Below are positions 9,333-18,275 of a stretch of 64,000 nt of DNA, one piece after another. Each line of letters starts with the position of its first letter. The stretch's first letter is position 1. This DNA is from Galbibacter kalidii. Its GTDB lineage: Bacteria > Bacteroidota > Bacteroidia > Flavobacteriales > Flavobacteriaceae. The position numbers and the translations under genes were made by a program. The notes under the pieces were generated by a model. It did not search any database, was not told where the DNA came from, and saw only the letters and a list, made by a program, of their open reading frames with translations. The stretch covers positions 1 through 64,000 of the forward strand of contig NZ_JAPFGA010000002.1 of the NCBI RefSeq assembly GCF_026241135.1, read 5' to 3'.

Positions 9333-10424
9333 ATGAACAATGTTTCAGATTCAATTTTCAAAATAAACACTGCATCAGGAAGTGGTTCAGGATTTTATAT
9401 TAAAGAACACGATATCATAATAACCAATTATCACGTCGTTAATGGGAACAGGGAAGTCGCTGTCGAGAACACTACAAAGGATCGTTATCTAGCCAATGTT
9501 GTTATGGTAAATCCTGTTACAGATCTTGCCTTTCTGAAATGTAGCGACAGTTTTAATGCTGCAGGAGTCAAGATCAACAAAGAAACTATTCCTGCCGGAA
9601 GGGATCAGGTTTTTGTACATGGGTTCCCTTTCGGAATGCCCTACACCGTTACCCAAGGTATTATTTCTTCACCTGATCAATTGATGGATGGAAGACATTT
9701 TGTTCAAACGGATGCTGCAGTAAACCCCGGAAACAGTGGAGGTCCAATGCTTAATAACAATAATGAATTGGTAGCTGTTACGACTTCAAAATTCAACCAT
9801 GCCGACAATGTAGGTTTTGGTATTCCACTAAATACCGTTATAGAAGAACTGGATACTTTGTCATCTATAACCGATTACTCTACCTATTCTTTAAAATGTG
9901 ATTCCTGCGGAACACTCATTTCTGAAAGGATTGAATATTGTACTAGCTGCGGAAACAACGTCGACACCAAAGTTTTTGCCTTTGAAACCAATCAATTGAG
10001 CAAAATAGCTGTATTCGTGGAAGATGCATTGACACAGGCAGGAACCAACCCGGTTTTAGCAAGAAGTGGTGCCAATGTATGGGAATTTCATCACGGTAGT
10101 TCCCTGATAAGGATTTTTATTTTCAAGAATAATTACCTCTATATCACATCGCCATTGAACGAATTACCAAAAGGTAATTTAGGTTCTTTACTCGAGTATA
10201 TACTACAAGATAATGTAAAACCCTACAAATTGGGAGTTCACAAAGACACCATCTTTATTTCATATCGCGTAGCCATAGCCGATCTGTTTTCACCAAAAGC
10301 CAACGAAATAAAAAACAATATCACACAAATGCTTCAAAAGGCTGATGATTTGGATGACTTTTTTGTGGATAATTACAATTGCAAAATGACTTCATTTTCT
10401 AAAATTGTAGAGAAGCAGTTGTAA
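9333..10424 (+). CDS. Cytoplasmic trypsin-like protease with zinc ribbon and YbjN-like C-terminal domain
   Basis: The 363-residue protein starts with an S1/HtrA-type protease domain without any signal peptide. The catalytic triad is visible: H34 in TNYHVV, D64 in VTDLAFLKC and S135 in NPGNSGGPML. Instead of a PDZ domain it carries a zinc ribbon (C189, C192, C203, C206; CDSCG and CTSCG), then a ~150-residue alpha/beta domain (~212-355). That domain has SGANVWEFHHGSSLIRIFIF and a helical end, reminiscent of YbjN / secretion-chaperone folds. HtrA proteases normally act in the periplasm, so a cytoplasmic enzyme of this design is unusual. It follows the 389-aa gene by 27 bases and a hairpin ends the unit. 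The substrate is unknown. Confidence 0.8.
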   Translation: MNNVSDSIFKINTASGSGSGFYIKEHDIIITNYHVVNGNREVAVENTTKDRYLANVVMVNPVTDLAFLKCSDSFNAAGVKINKETIPAGRDQVFVHGFPFGMPYTVTQGIISSPDQLMDGRHFVQTDAAVNPGNSGGPMLNNNNELVAVTTSKFNHADNVGFGIPLNTVIEELDTLSSITDYSTYSLKCDSCGTLISERIEYCTSCGNNVDTKVFAFETNQLSKIAVFVEDALTQAGTNPVLARSGANVWEFHHGSSLIRIFIFKNNYLYITSPLNELPKGNLGSLLEYILQDNVKPYKLGVHKDTIFISYRVAIADLFSPKANEIKNNITQMLQKADDLDDFFVDNYNCKMTSFSKIVEKQL

Positions 10425-10464
10425 ATCGTACTCCCTCAATTGAAGGAGCGTCCAATCCTAATTC

Positions 10465-10494
10465 CCTTGCCCTGTTATCGACAATAGGGCAAGG
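10465..10494 (+). terminator. Terminator-like hairpin after the protease operon
   Basis: A perfect 9-bp stem, CCTTGCCCT and AGGGCAAGG, closes a 12-base loop 40 bases after the protease stop. The U-rich tract that follows is weak and interrupted. It separates this operon from polA; the ~200 bases between the hairpin and polA hold no gene I can support. Confidence 0.55.
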
Positions 10495-10700
10495 TGTGTT
10501 TATGGTTTTTTCTGAATAGCTGCACGTCTTTTCAGTTCTATTTATTACTAATTCTTCTGCTGAAACAGTTAAGGGATCAGCTATGCCTAAAAATTGATGA
10601 CTGCTTTAGCATTTCCCTATATCTTTTAGTTACTTTTCATTTCACTATACTCTTTAAACTTGTTAACTTTACAACTTTCAACTTCAAACACCATAGAAAA

Positions 10701-13526
10701 ATGTCAGATCAAAAAAGGCTGTTTCTTTTAGATGCATATGCTCTAATCTTTAGAGGTTATTATGCCTTTATCAAAAACCCGAGGATCAATTCCAAAGGAA
10801 TGGACACTTCGGCCATTATGGGATTCATGAATTCCGTATTAGATGTCATCAAAAGAGAAAATCCTGATCATCTTGCAGTTGCTTTTGACAAAGGCGGGAG
10901 CAAAGACCGCGTTGAAATGTTTGAAGAATACAAAGCCAATCGTGACGAAACACCCGAAGCCATTCGGATAGCCGTACCTATTATTAAGGATATTTTAAAG
11001 GCTATGCACATTCCCTGTATTGAAAAGGAGGGATATGAAGCCGATGATATTATAGGAACACTGTCTAAACAAGCCGAAAAGGCCAACTACAAAGTCTACA
11101 TGGTAACACCCGATAAAGATTTTGCCCAGCTGGTTTCTGAAAATATTTTTATGTACCGCCCGGCGAGAATGGGTAATGGTATTGAGATATGGGGCATCCC
11201 CGAAATACAGAAAAAATTTGAAGTTGAAGTTCCCGAACAGGTGATCGATTATCTCGGGATGATGGGTGATGCGGTTGATAATATTCCCGGACTTCCCGGT
11301 GTTGGTGATAAAACCGCCAAGAAATTCATCAAACAATTCGGGAGTTTGGAAGGTCTTTTGGCCAATACCAATCAGCTTAAAGGGAAAATGAAGGAAAAAG
11401 TGGAGACCAATGCCGAACAAGGCATCCTTTCAAAAAAACTGGCGCGTATCATGCTGGATGTTCCAGTTGAATTTCACGAAGAAGATTATGAATTGAACAC
11501 ACCGGACATTCCTAAAGTAAAAGAAATTTTTCAGGAATTGGAATTTAGAAGGCTTACGGAAAACCTTTTGAAAACTTTCAATCAAGAACCTGCTTCTGCA
11601 ACGGATAAAGCACCTGAGAAAAAAGCAAAGGTAAACGATAAACTCGATGTGCAATACGATCTTTTTGGAAGTGATGCTGATGAAGAAACACCGGAAACAC
11701 CTGCATCGGGATACAAAACCATCGAACAAGTACCGCATTTTTACCAACATGCGAATACGCCACTAGCCAGAAAATTGCTTTTATCAAAATTACTCCAACA
11801 AAAAAGCGTTTGTTTCGACACGGAGACCACCAGTATTAAATCCTTGGAAGCTGAATTGGTTGGCTGTGCCTTTTCATGGGAACCCGGCACCGGATTTTAC
11901 GTTTCCTTTCCGGAAGACCAGGAAAAAACAAAAGTCATTTTGGAAGAATTCCGTCCCTTCTTTGAAGATGAGAACATTCAAAAAGTAGGACAAAATTTAA
12001 AGTACGATATCAAAGTACTCTCCAACTACGACATGCCTGTTCGAGGACCTATTTTCGACACCATGATCGCACATTATCTCATCAATCCGGATATGCGCCA
12101 CAATATGGATGTGTTATCAGAAACCTATTTGAAATATTCGCCGGTTCCCATCGTAACCCTGATCGGTAAAAAAGGGAAGAATCAACGTTCTATGCGAACG
12201 GTCCCCGTAGAACAACAAACCGAATATGCCGTAGAAGATGCTGATATCACCCTTCAGCTGAAAAATATTTTCGAACAGGAATTACCCAACCGTAACGCTC
12301 AAAAATTATTTGAGGAGATCGAAGCCCCTCTGGTTCAGGTCTTGGCCGATATGGAAATTGAAGGCATCAATTTGAATGAAAAATACCTCCATTCGTTGAC
12401 AAAAGATCTGAACAGCGATATTTCAAGACTGGAGAAAGGCATATACAAACAAGCCGGAGAGACTTTCAACTTAGCATCGCCAAAACAATTGGGCCCTATT
12501 TTATTCGACAAGTTGAAATTGGTTGACAAACCAAAAAAGACCAAAACCGGACAATACTCCACCGCAGAAGATGTGCTTTCCTATTTGGCAAAAGACCATC
12601 AGATCGTGGCCGACATTCTGGAATGGCGACAGTTGAACAAACTAAAAAGTACCTATGTCGATGCACTACCCAACGAGGTCAACAAAAAAACCCATAGGAT
12701 CCACACCGTTTATAGTCAGGCGGTAGCAGCCACTGGGCGACTCAGTTCCAACAATCCGAATTTACAGAACATCCCGATCCGCACAGAAAGAGGCCGACAG
12801 GTAAGAAAAGCATTTGTGCCGAGAAATAAAGAATATACACTACTCGCAGCCGACTACTCTCAAATTGAATTGCGGATTATAGCCGCCTTAAGTCAGGAAG
12901 AAAACATGATCAAAGCCTTTAAAAATGGCGAAGATATTCACGCCTCTACCGCCGCACAGGTTTTTAAAGTAGATCTGGACAAAGTCACCCGCGAACAACG
13001 AAGCAATGCAAAAACGGTCAACTTCGGCATCATTTATGGGGTTTCTGCATTCGGACTCAGCAATCAAACTTCCCTTAACCGAAGTGAGGCAAAAGAACTA
13101 ATAGACACCTATTATGAAACCTATCCGAAGTTAAAAGCATACATAAGCAAACAAGTACATTTTGCTCAGGACAACGGTTATGTAGAAACGGTTTTAGGCC
13201 GCCGACGGTATTTAAAAAACATCAATTCCCGCAACCACGTAGTGCGTAGTGGAGCAGAGCGAAATGCCGTGAATGCTCCCATACAGGGAAGTGCTGCCGA
13301 TATCATCAAAATCGCCATGATCAACATCCATAAAAAACTGAAAGAAGGCAATTTTAAAACAAAAATGTTGTTGCAGGTACATGATGAATTGGTTTTTGAC
13401 GCCTATAAAGAAGAATTGGAAGAGATAAAACCATTGATCAAAACCGAAATGGAAAACGCCTACAAACTCAGCGTTCCCCTAGATGTAGAAATGGGTCATG
13501 GTGATGATTGGTTAGAGGCGCATTAA
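10701..13526 (+). CDS. polA: DNA polymerase I
   Basis: This 941-residue repair and Okazaki-fragment polymerase has three domains in order. Residues ~1-290 are the 5'-3' exonuclease (LFLLDAYALIFRGYYA, YEADDIIGT, VTPDKDFAQLV, GLPGVGDKTAKK). Residues ~345-530 are a 3'-5' exonuclease with intact acidic residues (D373 and E375 in FDTETTS), so proofreading is expected. Residues ~545-941 are the polymerase, with motif A at D718 (ADYSQIELRI), the O-helix RSNAKTVNFGIIYG and motif C HDE at 894-896. The open frame extends upstream to 10494, but that part overlaps the previous terminator hairpin and has no family similarity; the ATG at 10701 fits the family start. Confidence 0.97.
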   Translation: MSDQKRLFLLDAYALIFRGYYAFIKNPRINSKGMDTSAIMGFMNSVLDVIKRENPDHLAVAFDKGGSKDRVEMFEEYKANRDETPEAIRIAVPIIKDILKAMHIPCIEKEGYEADDIIGTLSKQAEKANYKVYMVTPDKDFAQLVSENIFMYRPARMGNGIEIWGIPEIQKKFEVEVPEQVIDYLGMMGDAVDNIPGLPGVGDKTAKKFIKQFGSLEGLLANTNQLKGKMKEKVETNAEQGILSKKLARIMLDVPVEFHEEDYELNTPDIPKVKEIFQELEFRRLTENLLKTFNQEPASATDKAPEKKAKVNDKLDVQYDLFGSDADEETPETPASGYKTIEQVPHFYQHANTPLARKLLLSKLLQQKSVCFDTETTSIKSLEAELVGCAFSWEPGTGFYVSFPEDQEKTKVILEEFRPFFEDENIQKVGQNLKYDIKVLSNYDMPVRGPIFDTMIAHYLINPDMRHNMDVLSETYLKYSPVPIVTLIGKKGKNQRSMRTVPVEQQTEYAVEDADITLQLKNIFEQELPNRNAQKLFEEIEAPLVQVLADMEIEGINLNEKYLHSLTKDLNSDISRLEKGIYKQAGETFNLASPKQLGPILFDKLKLVDKPKKTKTGQYSTAEDVLSYLAKDHQIVADILEWRQLNKLKSTYVDALPNEVNKKTHRIHTVYSQAVAATGRLSSNNPNLQNIPIRTERGRQVRKAFVPRNKEYTLLAADYSQIELRIIAALSQEENMIKAFKNGEDIHASTAAQVFKVDLDKVTREQRSNAKTVNFGIIYGVSAFGLSNQTSLNRSEAKELIDTYYETYPKLKAYISKQVHFAQDNGYVETVLGRRRYLKNINSRNHVVRSGAERNAVNAPIQGSAADIIKIAMINIHKKLKEGNFKTKMLLQVHDELVFDAYKEELEEIKPLIKTEMENAYKLSVPLDVEMGHGDDWLEAH

Positions 13527-13599
13527 GCATATTAAAAACCATTTCACTACCTCCTACAAACCACCCCATTTAATTATTCAAATAATTCACAAGCCGCTA

Positions 13600-13630
13600 T
13601 TTGCTTTTAATAGAAATAGTTGTACTTTTG
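13600..13630 (+). promoter_or_regulatory. Bacteroidota-type promoter of rplM-rpsI
   Basis: TTTG at 13600-13603 and TACTTTTG at 13623-13630 are separated by exactly 19 bases, matching the Bacteroidota housekeeping consensus (TTTG, N19, TAnnTTTG). Transcription would begin near 13637, leaving a leader of about 60 bases that includes CCCCC/GGGG-rich pairing before the GTG start. This also rules out the longer rplM reading frame beginning at 13601. Confidence 0.8.
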
Positions 13631-13699
13631 CACCCCCATTATCCCGAGTTGACATTCAGGGGTAAGGGAATGGAATGTTTAATTTTTAAAAAAGTTAGT

Positions 13700-14155
13700 G
13701 TGGATACATTAAGCTACAAAACAATCTCAGCCAACAAAGCTACTGTAGACAAACAGTGGGTTTTGGTGGATGCTGAAGGTCAGACGTTGGGCCGTCTTTC
13801 TTCCAAGGTAGCCAAGCTACTTAGAGGTAAGCACAAGCCTAATTACACGCCGCATGTTGATTGTGGAGATAATGTTGTTATTATCAACGCAGAGAAAATC
13901 AATTTAACCGGGAAAAAATGGGACGCTAAAGAATATGTGCGTTACACAGGATATCCGGGCGGACAAAGAATCACAACCGCGACAGAGCTTTTCAAAAAAG
14001 ACCCTACGCGTTTGTTGGAAAAATCTATTAAAGGAATGCTTCCTAAAAACAAATTGGGTGCAGAGCTATTCCGTAATTTGAAAGTGTATGTTGGTCCAGA
14101 GCACAAACAAGAAGCTCAAAAACCAACTGCAATTAACTTAAACGATCTTAAATAA
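13700..14155 (+). CDS. rplM: Large ribosomal subunit protein uL13
   Basis: This 151-residue L13 has clear family motifs: [43 protein letters not shown] and [10 protein letters not shown]. The start is GTG at 13700 ([14 protein letters not shown]), which matches the usual Bacteroidota N-terminus; 33 upstream in-frame codons run through the promoter and are not coding. It is cotranscribed with rpsI, whose ATG directly follows the rplM stop, the standard L13-S9 pair. Confidence 0.97.
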   Translation: MDTLSYKTISANKATVDKQWVLVDAEGQTLGRLSSKVAKLLRGKHKPNYTPHVDCGDNVVIINAEKINLTGKKWDAKEYVRYTGYPGGQRITTATELFKKDPTRLLEKSIKGMLPKNKLGAELFRNLKVYVGPEHKQEAQKPTAINLNDLK

Positions 14156-14542
14156 ATGGAAGTAATTCACAAAATCGGCAGAAGAAAAACTGCAGTTGCA
14201 CGTGTGTACGTTTCTGAAGGTAAAGGAAACATCACTATCAACAAAAAAGAATTTACGCAATACTTCCCAACACCAACATTACAGTACAAAGTAAAACAGC
14301 CATTGTCTTTGACAGAGAACGCTGATAACTTTGACGTTAAAGTAAATGTTTTTGGTGGAGGTGTTACCGGACAAGCAGAAGCTATCCGCTTGGCTATTTC
14401 CAGAGCACTTTGTGAAGTAGATGTAGAAAACAGAAGAACCCTTAAACCAGAAGGATTGTTGACAAGAGATCCGAGAATGGTAGAGCGTAAGAAATTCGGT
14501 CAGAAGAAAGCACGTAAGAAATTCCAGTTCTCTAAACGTTAA
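14156..14542 (+). CDS. rpsI: Small ribosomal subunit protein uS9
   Basis: The 128-residue S9 begins EVIHKIGRRKTAVARVYVSEGKGNITINKK and ends with the basic tail KKFGQKKARKKFQFSKR, whose last arginine reaches the tRNA in the P site. GGGVTGQAEAIRLAISRAL is the family signature. It starts immediately after the rplM stop, indicating translational coupling. Confidence 0.98.
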   Translation: MEVIHKIGRRKTAVARVYVSEGKGNITINKKEFTQYFPTPTLQYKVKQPLSLTENADNFDVKVNVFGGGVTGQAEAIRLAISRALCEVDVENRRTLKPEGLLTRDPRMVERKKFGQKKARKKFQFSKR

Positions 14543-14659
14543 TTGTATCCTGTCCCGAGGATTCGGGAGTTTCAGGATTTGTTTAAAGATTTCTTGGCAT
14601 ACTGAACCAGAATTAAACTCAGTGAAATATTGAAAAAGATGCTGAAATAAATTCAGCAT

Positions 14660-14838
14660 AAATTATTAAAACATGTCGTTGCTCCGTTTTCCGCAAGGAA
14701 AAGGAGGTTAGTTTAGCATCCAAATGCTAGAGGCGATCGGTAAAACGTGACCACTTTAACATTGCTAAATAAACAAGCCTGACAACAATCGGGCACCAAA
14801 CCCACACAGTGGGCAACGGAACGTAAACTATTACAAAA
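14660..14838 (+). promoter_or_regulatory. Structured leader of rpsB-tsf (possible S2 autoregulatory leader)
   Basis: The 296 bases between rpsI and rpsB hold no gene. The last ~160 contain several hairpins: CCGTTTTCC/GGAAAAGG near 14690, AGCATCCAAATGCT near 14716, and CCCACACAGTGGG near 14800. In E. coli S2 represses its own rpsB-tsf message through the leader; a similar role here is inference from position and folding potential only. Confidence 0.45.
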
Positions 14839-15663
14839 ATGGCAAATAACATAGAAGTAAAAGACTTACTGGAAGCAGGTGTACACTTTGGACACTTGAC
14901 CAGAAAATGGAATCCAAACATGGCTCCTTATATCTACATGGAGCGTAACGGGATTCACGTAATCAATTTATACAAAACAGCCGCTAAGATCGAAGAGGCC
15001 AACGAAGCCCTTAAAAAAATCGCGGCATCAGGTAGAAAAATCCTATTTGTAGCTACCAAAAAACAAGCAAAAGATATCGTTGCTGATAAAGCAGGAGCTG
15101 TAAACATGCCATACATCACAGAAAGATGGCCCGGTGGTATGCTTACCAATTTTGTTACGATAAGAAAAGCCGTTAAAAAAATGGCTGCTATCGACAGAAT
15201 GAAAAAAGACGGTACTTTTGATACACTTTCAAAGAAAGAAAAACTACAAGTAGATCGTTTAAGAGCCAAGTTGGACAAAAACTTAGGTTCAATTGCAGAT
15301 ATGACCCGTTTGCCGGGAGCATTGTTTGTTGTAGACACCATGCGTGAACACATCGCTGTAAAAGAAGCACAAAAATTAAACATTCCAATCTTTGCGATGG
15401 TAGATACAAACTCAGACCCAAGAGAGGTTGAGTATGTGATCCCATCAAACGACGATGCTTCAAAATCTATTGAAAAAGTCCTTGCCCACGTTACAGGTGC
15501 TGTAGCAGAAGGACTAGCTGAAAGAAAAGCTGACAAAACTGCTGCTGAAGAAAAGAAAGCTGAAGAGAAAAAGGAGAAAGAGGAGAAAAAAGCAAAAGCA
15601 GAACAAGAGGCTAAAGACAAAAAAGCTGAAACAGTAGAAACTGAAGAAAACGAAAAGAAATAA
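14839..15663 (+). CDS. rpsB: Small ribosomal subunit protein uS2
   Basis: The 274-residue S2 begins NNIEVKDLLEAGVHFGHLTRKWNPNM. It has the family motifs FVATKKQAKDIVA, ERWPGGMLTNF, RLPGALFVVDT and IPIFAMVDTNSDP. After about residue 225 it carries a ~50-residue Lys/Glu-rich, low-complexity tail that most bacteria lack but that is common in Bacteroidota; it is likely disordered. It precedes tsf in the usual rpsB-tsf pair, 92 bases apart. Confidence 0.98.
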   Translation: MANNIEVKDLLEAGVHFGHLTRKWNPNMAPYIYMERNGIHVINLYKTAAKIEEANEALKKIAASGRKILFVATKKQAKDIVADKAGAVNMPYITERWPGGMLTNFVTIRKAVKKMAAIDRMKKDGTFDTLSKKEKLQVDRLRAKLDKNLGSIADMTRLPGALFVVDTMREHIAVKEAQKLNIPIFAMVDTNSDPREVEYVIPSNDDASKSIEKVLAHVTGAVAEGLAERKADKTAAEEKKAEEKKEKEEKKAKAEQEAKDKKAETVETEENEKK

Positions 15664-15755
15664 TAATTTCGTAAAGTCGTTACCCACACAGCTTTCATAC
15701 TTTTGTAATGAAACAGAATAGGTAACGACTTTAAACTATTAAAACTGAAAAAGAA

Positions 15756-16574
15756 ATGGCAAAAATTACAGCCGCTGAAGTAAATAAACTAAGAAAGTCT
15801 ACCGGTGCCGGTATGATGGATTGCAAAAACGCCTTGGTAGAAGCTGATGGTGATTTTGACAAAGCAGTAGAGATCCTTCGTAAAAAAGGACAAAAAGTTG
15901 CAGCAAAAAGAGCCGACAGAGAGTCTTCTGAAGGTGCTGTGATCGCAAAAGTAAATGGAAGTAAAGGAGTTATTGTTTCCCTTAACTGTGAAACTGATTT
16001 CGTTGCCAAAAACGAATCATTCGTTACCCTTGCCACCAATTTGGCTGAATTGGCTTTGAATTGCGATTCAAAAGAAGCCCTACTTGATGCTGACTATGAA
16101 GGTATCAAAGTTTCAGAAAAATTGACTGAGCAAACTGGGGTTATCGGTGAAAAAATCGAGATCGGGGATTTCAGGACTTTGGAAGCTCCTTTCGTAGGTT
16201 CATACATCCATGCTGGTAACAAAATTGCTACCTTGATTGGTCTTTCTGCAGATGTCGAAGGAGCAGATGTTGCCGCTAAAGATGTAGCTATGCAAGCAGC
16301 CGCTATGAATCCTGTTGCATTGGATGAAAGCGGAGTTGATCAGGAAGTGATCGATAAAGAGATTGAAATCGCCAAAGACACCCTTAGAGCCGAAGGTAAA
16401 CCTGAAGCTATGCTTGACAATATCGCAAAAGGTAAATTGAAGCGTTTCTTTAAAGACAACACTTTGATAAACCAAGCATTCATCAAAGACAGTAAACAAA
16501 GCGTTGCTGATTACGTAAAATCTGTAAACGGCGAACTTACCATCACTGCTTTTGAAAGGGTTGCTTTAGGGTAA
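15756..16574 (+). CDS. tsf: Translation elongation factor Ts
   Basis: EF-Ts (272 residues) is the nucleotide exchange factor for EF-Tu. The N-terminal UBA-like domain and signature STGAGMMDCKNALVEADGD are at ~12-30, and the core motif VSLNCETDFVAKN at ~75-87. The chain includes FVGSYIHAGNKIATLI and MQAAAMNPVALDESGV. The length is normal for a short bacterial EF-Ts. It is transcribed with rpsB and is followed by a strong terminator. Confidence 0.98.
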   Translation: MAKITAAEVNKLRKSTGAGMMDCKNALVEADGDFDKAVEILRKKGQKVAAKRADRESSEGAVIAKVNGSKGVIVSLNCETDFVAKNESFVTLATNLAELALNCDSKEALLDADYEGIKVSEKLTEQTGVIGEKIEIGDFRTLEAPFVGSYIHAGNKIATLIGLSADVEGADVAAKDVAMQAAAMNPVALDESGVDQEVIDKEIEIAKDTLRAEGKPEAMLDNIAKGKLKRFFKDNTLINQAFIKDSKQSVADYVKSVNGELTITAFERVALG

Positions 16575-16612
16575 CAAATAAATATCATCCCTCTTTTGGG
16601 GAGAAAAATCAA

Positions 16613-16647
16613 GCCGCTTTTGAATCTATTTCAAAAGCGGTTTTTTT
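16613..16647 (+). terminator. Intrinsic terminator of rpsB-tsf
   Basis: A 10-bp perfect stem CCGCTTTTGA / TCAAAAGCGG with a 7-base loop is followed by TTTTTTT. It separates tsf from pyrH. Confidence 0.92.
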
Positions 16648-16688
16648 ATGTTCGCTAAATCTACAATCCATCGCTTAATTATTTTGCT

Positions 16689-16696
16689 TATTTTTG
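16689..16696 (+). promoter_or_regulatory. -7 box of pyrH-frr
   Basis: TATTTTTG matches TAnnTTTG and lies between the tsf terminator and pyrH. No clear -33 TTTG is seen at 19 bases. Transcription near 16703 would exclude the longer pyrH frame that begins at 16698. Confidence 0.6.
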
Positions 16697-16736
16697 CTTG
16701 GAAAATTTTCAGGAACAAAAATCCATCCAGATAAAT

Positions 16737-17444
16737 ATGCAATACAAAAGAATACTTCTAAAACTAAGTGGAGAAGCCCTTATGGGAGAAAAACAATATG
16801 GAATAGACCCAAAAAGGCTGAAAGAATATGCGGAAGAGATCGGTTCGGTTATCGAAAAAGGTGTAGAAGTTGCTATTGTGATTGGTGGAGGAAATATTTT
16901 TAGAGGTTTGGCCGGTGCCAGTAGTGGAATGGACCGTGTACAAGCTGACCATATGGGAATGCTCGCAACGGTAATCAACGGTTTGGCACTGCAAAGCGCT
17001 CTCGAAGACGAAGGCATCGAAACCCGCTTGCAATCGGCTATTAAAATCAACGAAGTGGCCGAGCCTTTTATCAGAAGGCGTGCTGTAAGGCACCTTGAAA
17101 AAGGCCGTGTGGTCATTTTTGGTGGCGGAACGGGAAATCCTTATTTTACAACCGATTCGGCCGCGGTTTTACGTGCTATTGAAATTGATGCCAACGTGAT
17201 TTTAAAAGGAACAAGGGTAGATGGCATCTATACCTCAGATCCTGAAAAAAACAAAGACGCAACCAAGTTCGATTTCATCTCGTTTGAAGATGTCATCAAA
17301 AAAGGATTAAAAGTAATGGACACCACTGCTTTTACATTAAGTCAAGAAAATGAGTTGCCCATTATTGTTTTTGATATGAACAAACCCGGAAATCTCCTAA
17401 AAGTGGTATTGGGGGAAAATATTGGTACTAAAGTGAATCTTTAA
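16737..17444 (+). CDS. pyrH: UMP kinase
   Basis: UMP kinase (235 residues) phosphorylates UMP to UDP in pyrimidine synthesis and belongs to the amino-acid kinase fold. Motifs seen are [16 protein letters not shown] at the start, [42 protein letters not shown] and [15 protein letters not shown]. The ATG at 16737 gives the standard N-terminus; the alternative start 13 codons earlier overlaps the expected promoter region. frr follows in the classic pyrH-frr order. Confidence 0.97.
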   Translation: MQYKRILLKLSGEALMGEKQYGIDPKRLKEYAEEIGSVIEKGVEVAIVIGGGNIFRGLAGASSGMDRVQADHMGMLATVINGLALQSALEDEGIETRLQSAIKINEVAEPFIRRRAVRHLEKGRVVIFGGGTGNPYFTTDSAAVLRAIEIDANVILKGTRVDGIYTSDPEKNKDATKFDFISFEDVIKKGLKVMDTTAFTLSQENELPIIVFDMNKPGNLLKVVLGENIGTKVNL

Positions 17445-17489
17445 CTGGTTTGGTTTAAATAGCCGAACTATTTAAAAAATTACATAGTT

Positions 17490-18044
17490 ATGAACGACGA
17501 AATTAAATTTATACTGGACACTACCAAAGAATCGATGGATGGTTCTTTGAAGCACCTTGAAAAAGAATTGGCAAACATACGCGCCGGAAAGGCTAGCCCT
17601 TCCATGCTATCAAGTGTGATGGTTGACTACTACGGTTCCCAAACACCTTTGAATCAAGTAGCCAATGTAAATACTCCTGACGCAAGGACTATTTCTATTC
17701 AACCTTGGGAGAAAGCGATGCTCCAAGAGATCGAAAAGGGAATAATGATGGCCAATCTCGGTTTTAATCCTATGAACAATGGGGAAATGGTAATTATCAA
17801 CGTACCGCCTTTGACCGAGGAAAGAAGAAAAACCCTCGTAAAACAAGCTAAAGCTGAAGCTGAAGACGCCAAGGTTTCCATCAGAAATGCAAGACAGGAT
17901 GCTAACAAGGAGATAAGAAAACTCGATGCTTCTGAAGATCTTATGGCAAATGCCGAAGTTGATGTTCAGGAATTAACCGACAGTCATATCCAAAAAGTAG
18001 ACGATATCCTGGCTGTAAAAGAAAAAGAAATCATGACTGTTTAA
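17490..18044 (+). CDS. frr: Ribosome recycling factor
   Basis: RRF (184 residues) splits post-termination ribosomes together with EF-G. Motifs include LEKELANIRAGKASPSML near the N-terminus, the domain II strand segment VANVNTPDARTISIQPWEK, GEMVIINVPPLTEERRK and a helical C-terminus rich in K and E. The gene is complete and lies 45 bases after pyrH, so the two are likely cotranscribed. Confidence 0.97.
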   Translation: MNDEIKFILDTTKESMDGSLKHLEKELANIRAGKASPSMLSSVMVDYYGSQTPLNQVANVNTPDARTISIQPWEKAMLQEIEKGIMMANLGFNPMNNGEMVIINVPPLTEERRKTLVKQAKAEAEDAKVSIRNARQDANKEIRKLDASEDLMANAEVDVQELTDSHIQKVDDILAVKEKEIMTV

Positions 18045-18203
18045 CTTACCTATCTATTATATGAGTTAAATTACCTTAAGGAAAGCCCACGAGACATTAA
18101 GAAGAAAACCTAAAAACGTTTTAACGCAGGTCTGTCTGCCGACAAAGGCAGGCGTTGGAACATATCAAATCTCACTTAGTGAGTTAAACTTTCACTAAAA
18201 TTA

Positions 18204-18236
18204 TAAAGCGGCTATAAAAAGTCGCTTTTATTTTTT
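18204..18236 (+). terminator. Terminator after frr
   Basis: The stem AAAGCG / CGCTTT with a 12-base loop is followed by TATTTTTTG. A palindrome of the CTGCC...GGCAG type (GTCTGTCTGCCGACAAAGGCAGGC) lies upstream at about 18130 and is a common interspersed sequence in this genome. Confidence 0.65.
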
Positions 18237-18275
18237 GTAACATTACGTTACGTATGTATAACAGTCACATTCCGA

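Noticed and set aside
8136-10424. Known HtrA/DegP periplasmic protease operon
   Set aside because: No signal peptide and no PDZ domain; a zinc ribbon takes its place.
10494-10700. Upstream extension of polA (69 codons)
   Set aside because: It begins in the previous terminator hairpin and does not match the polymerase N-terminus.
14955-15698. 247-codon minus-strand frame across rpsB
   Set aside because: Antisense shadow of a ribosomal protein gene, caused by its Lys/Glu-rich codon use.
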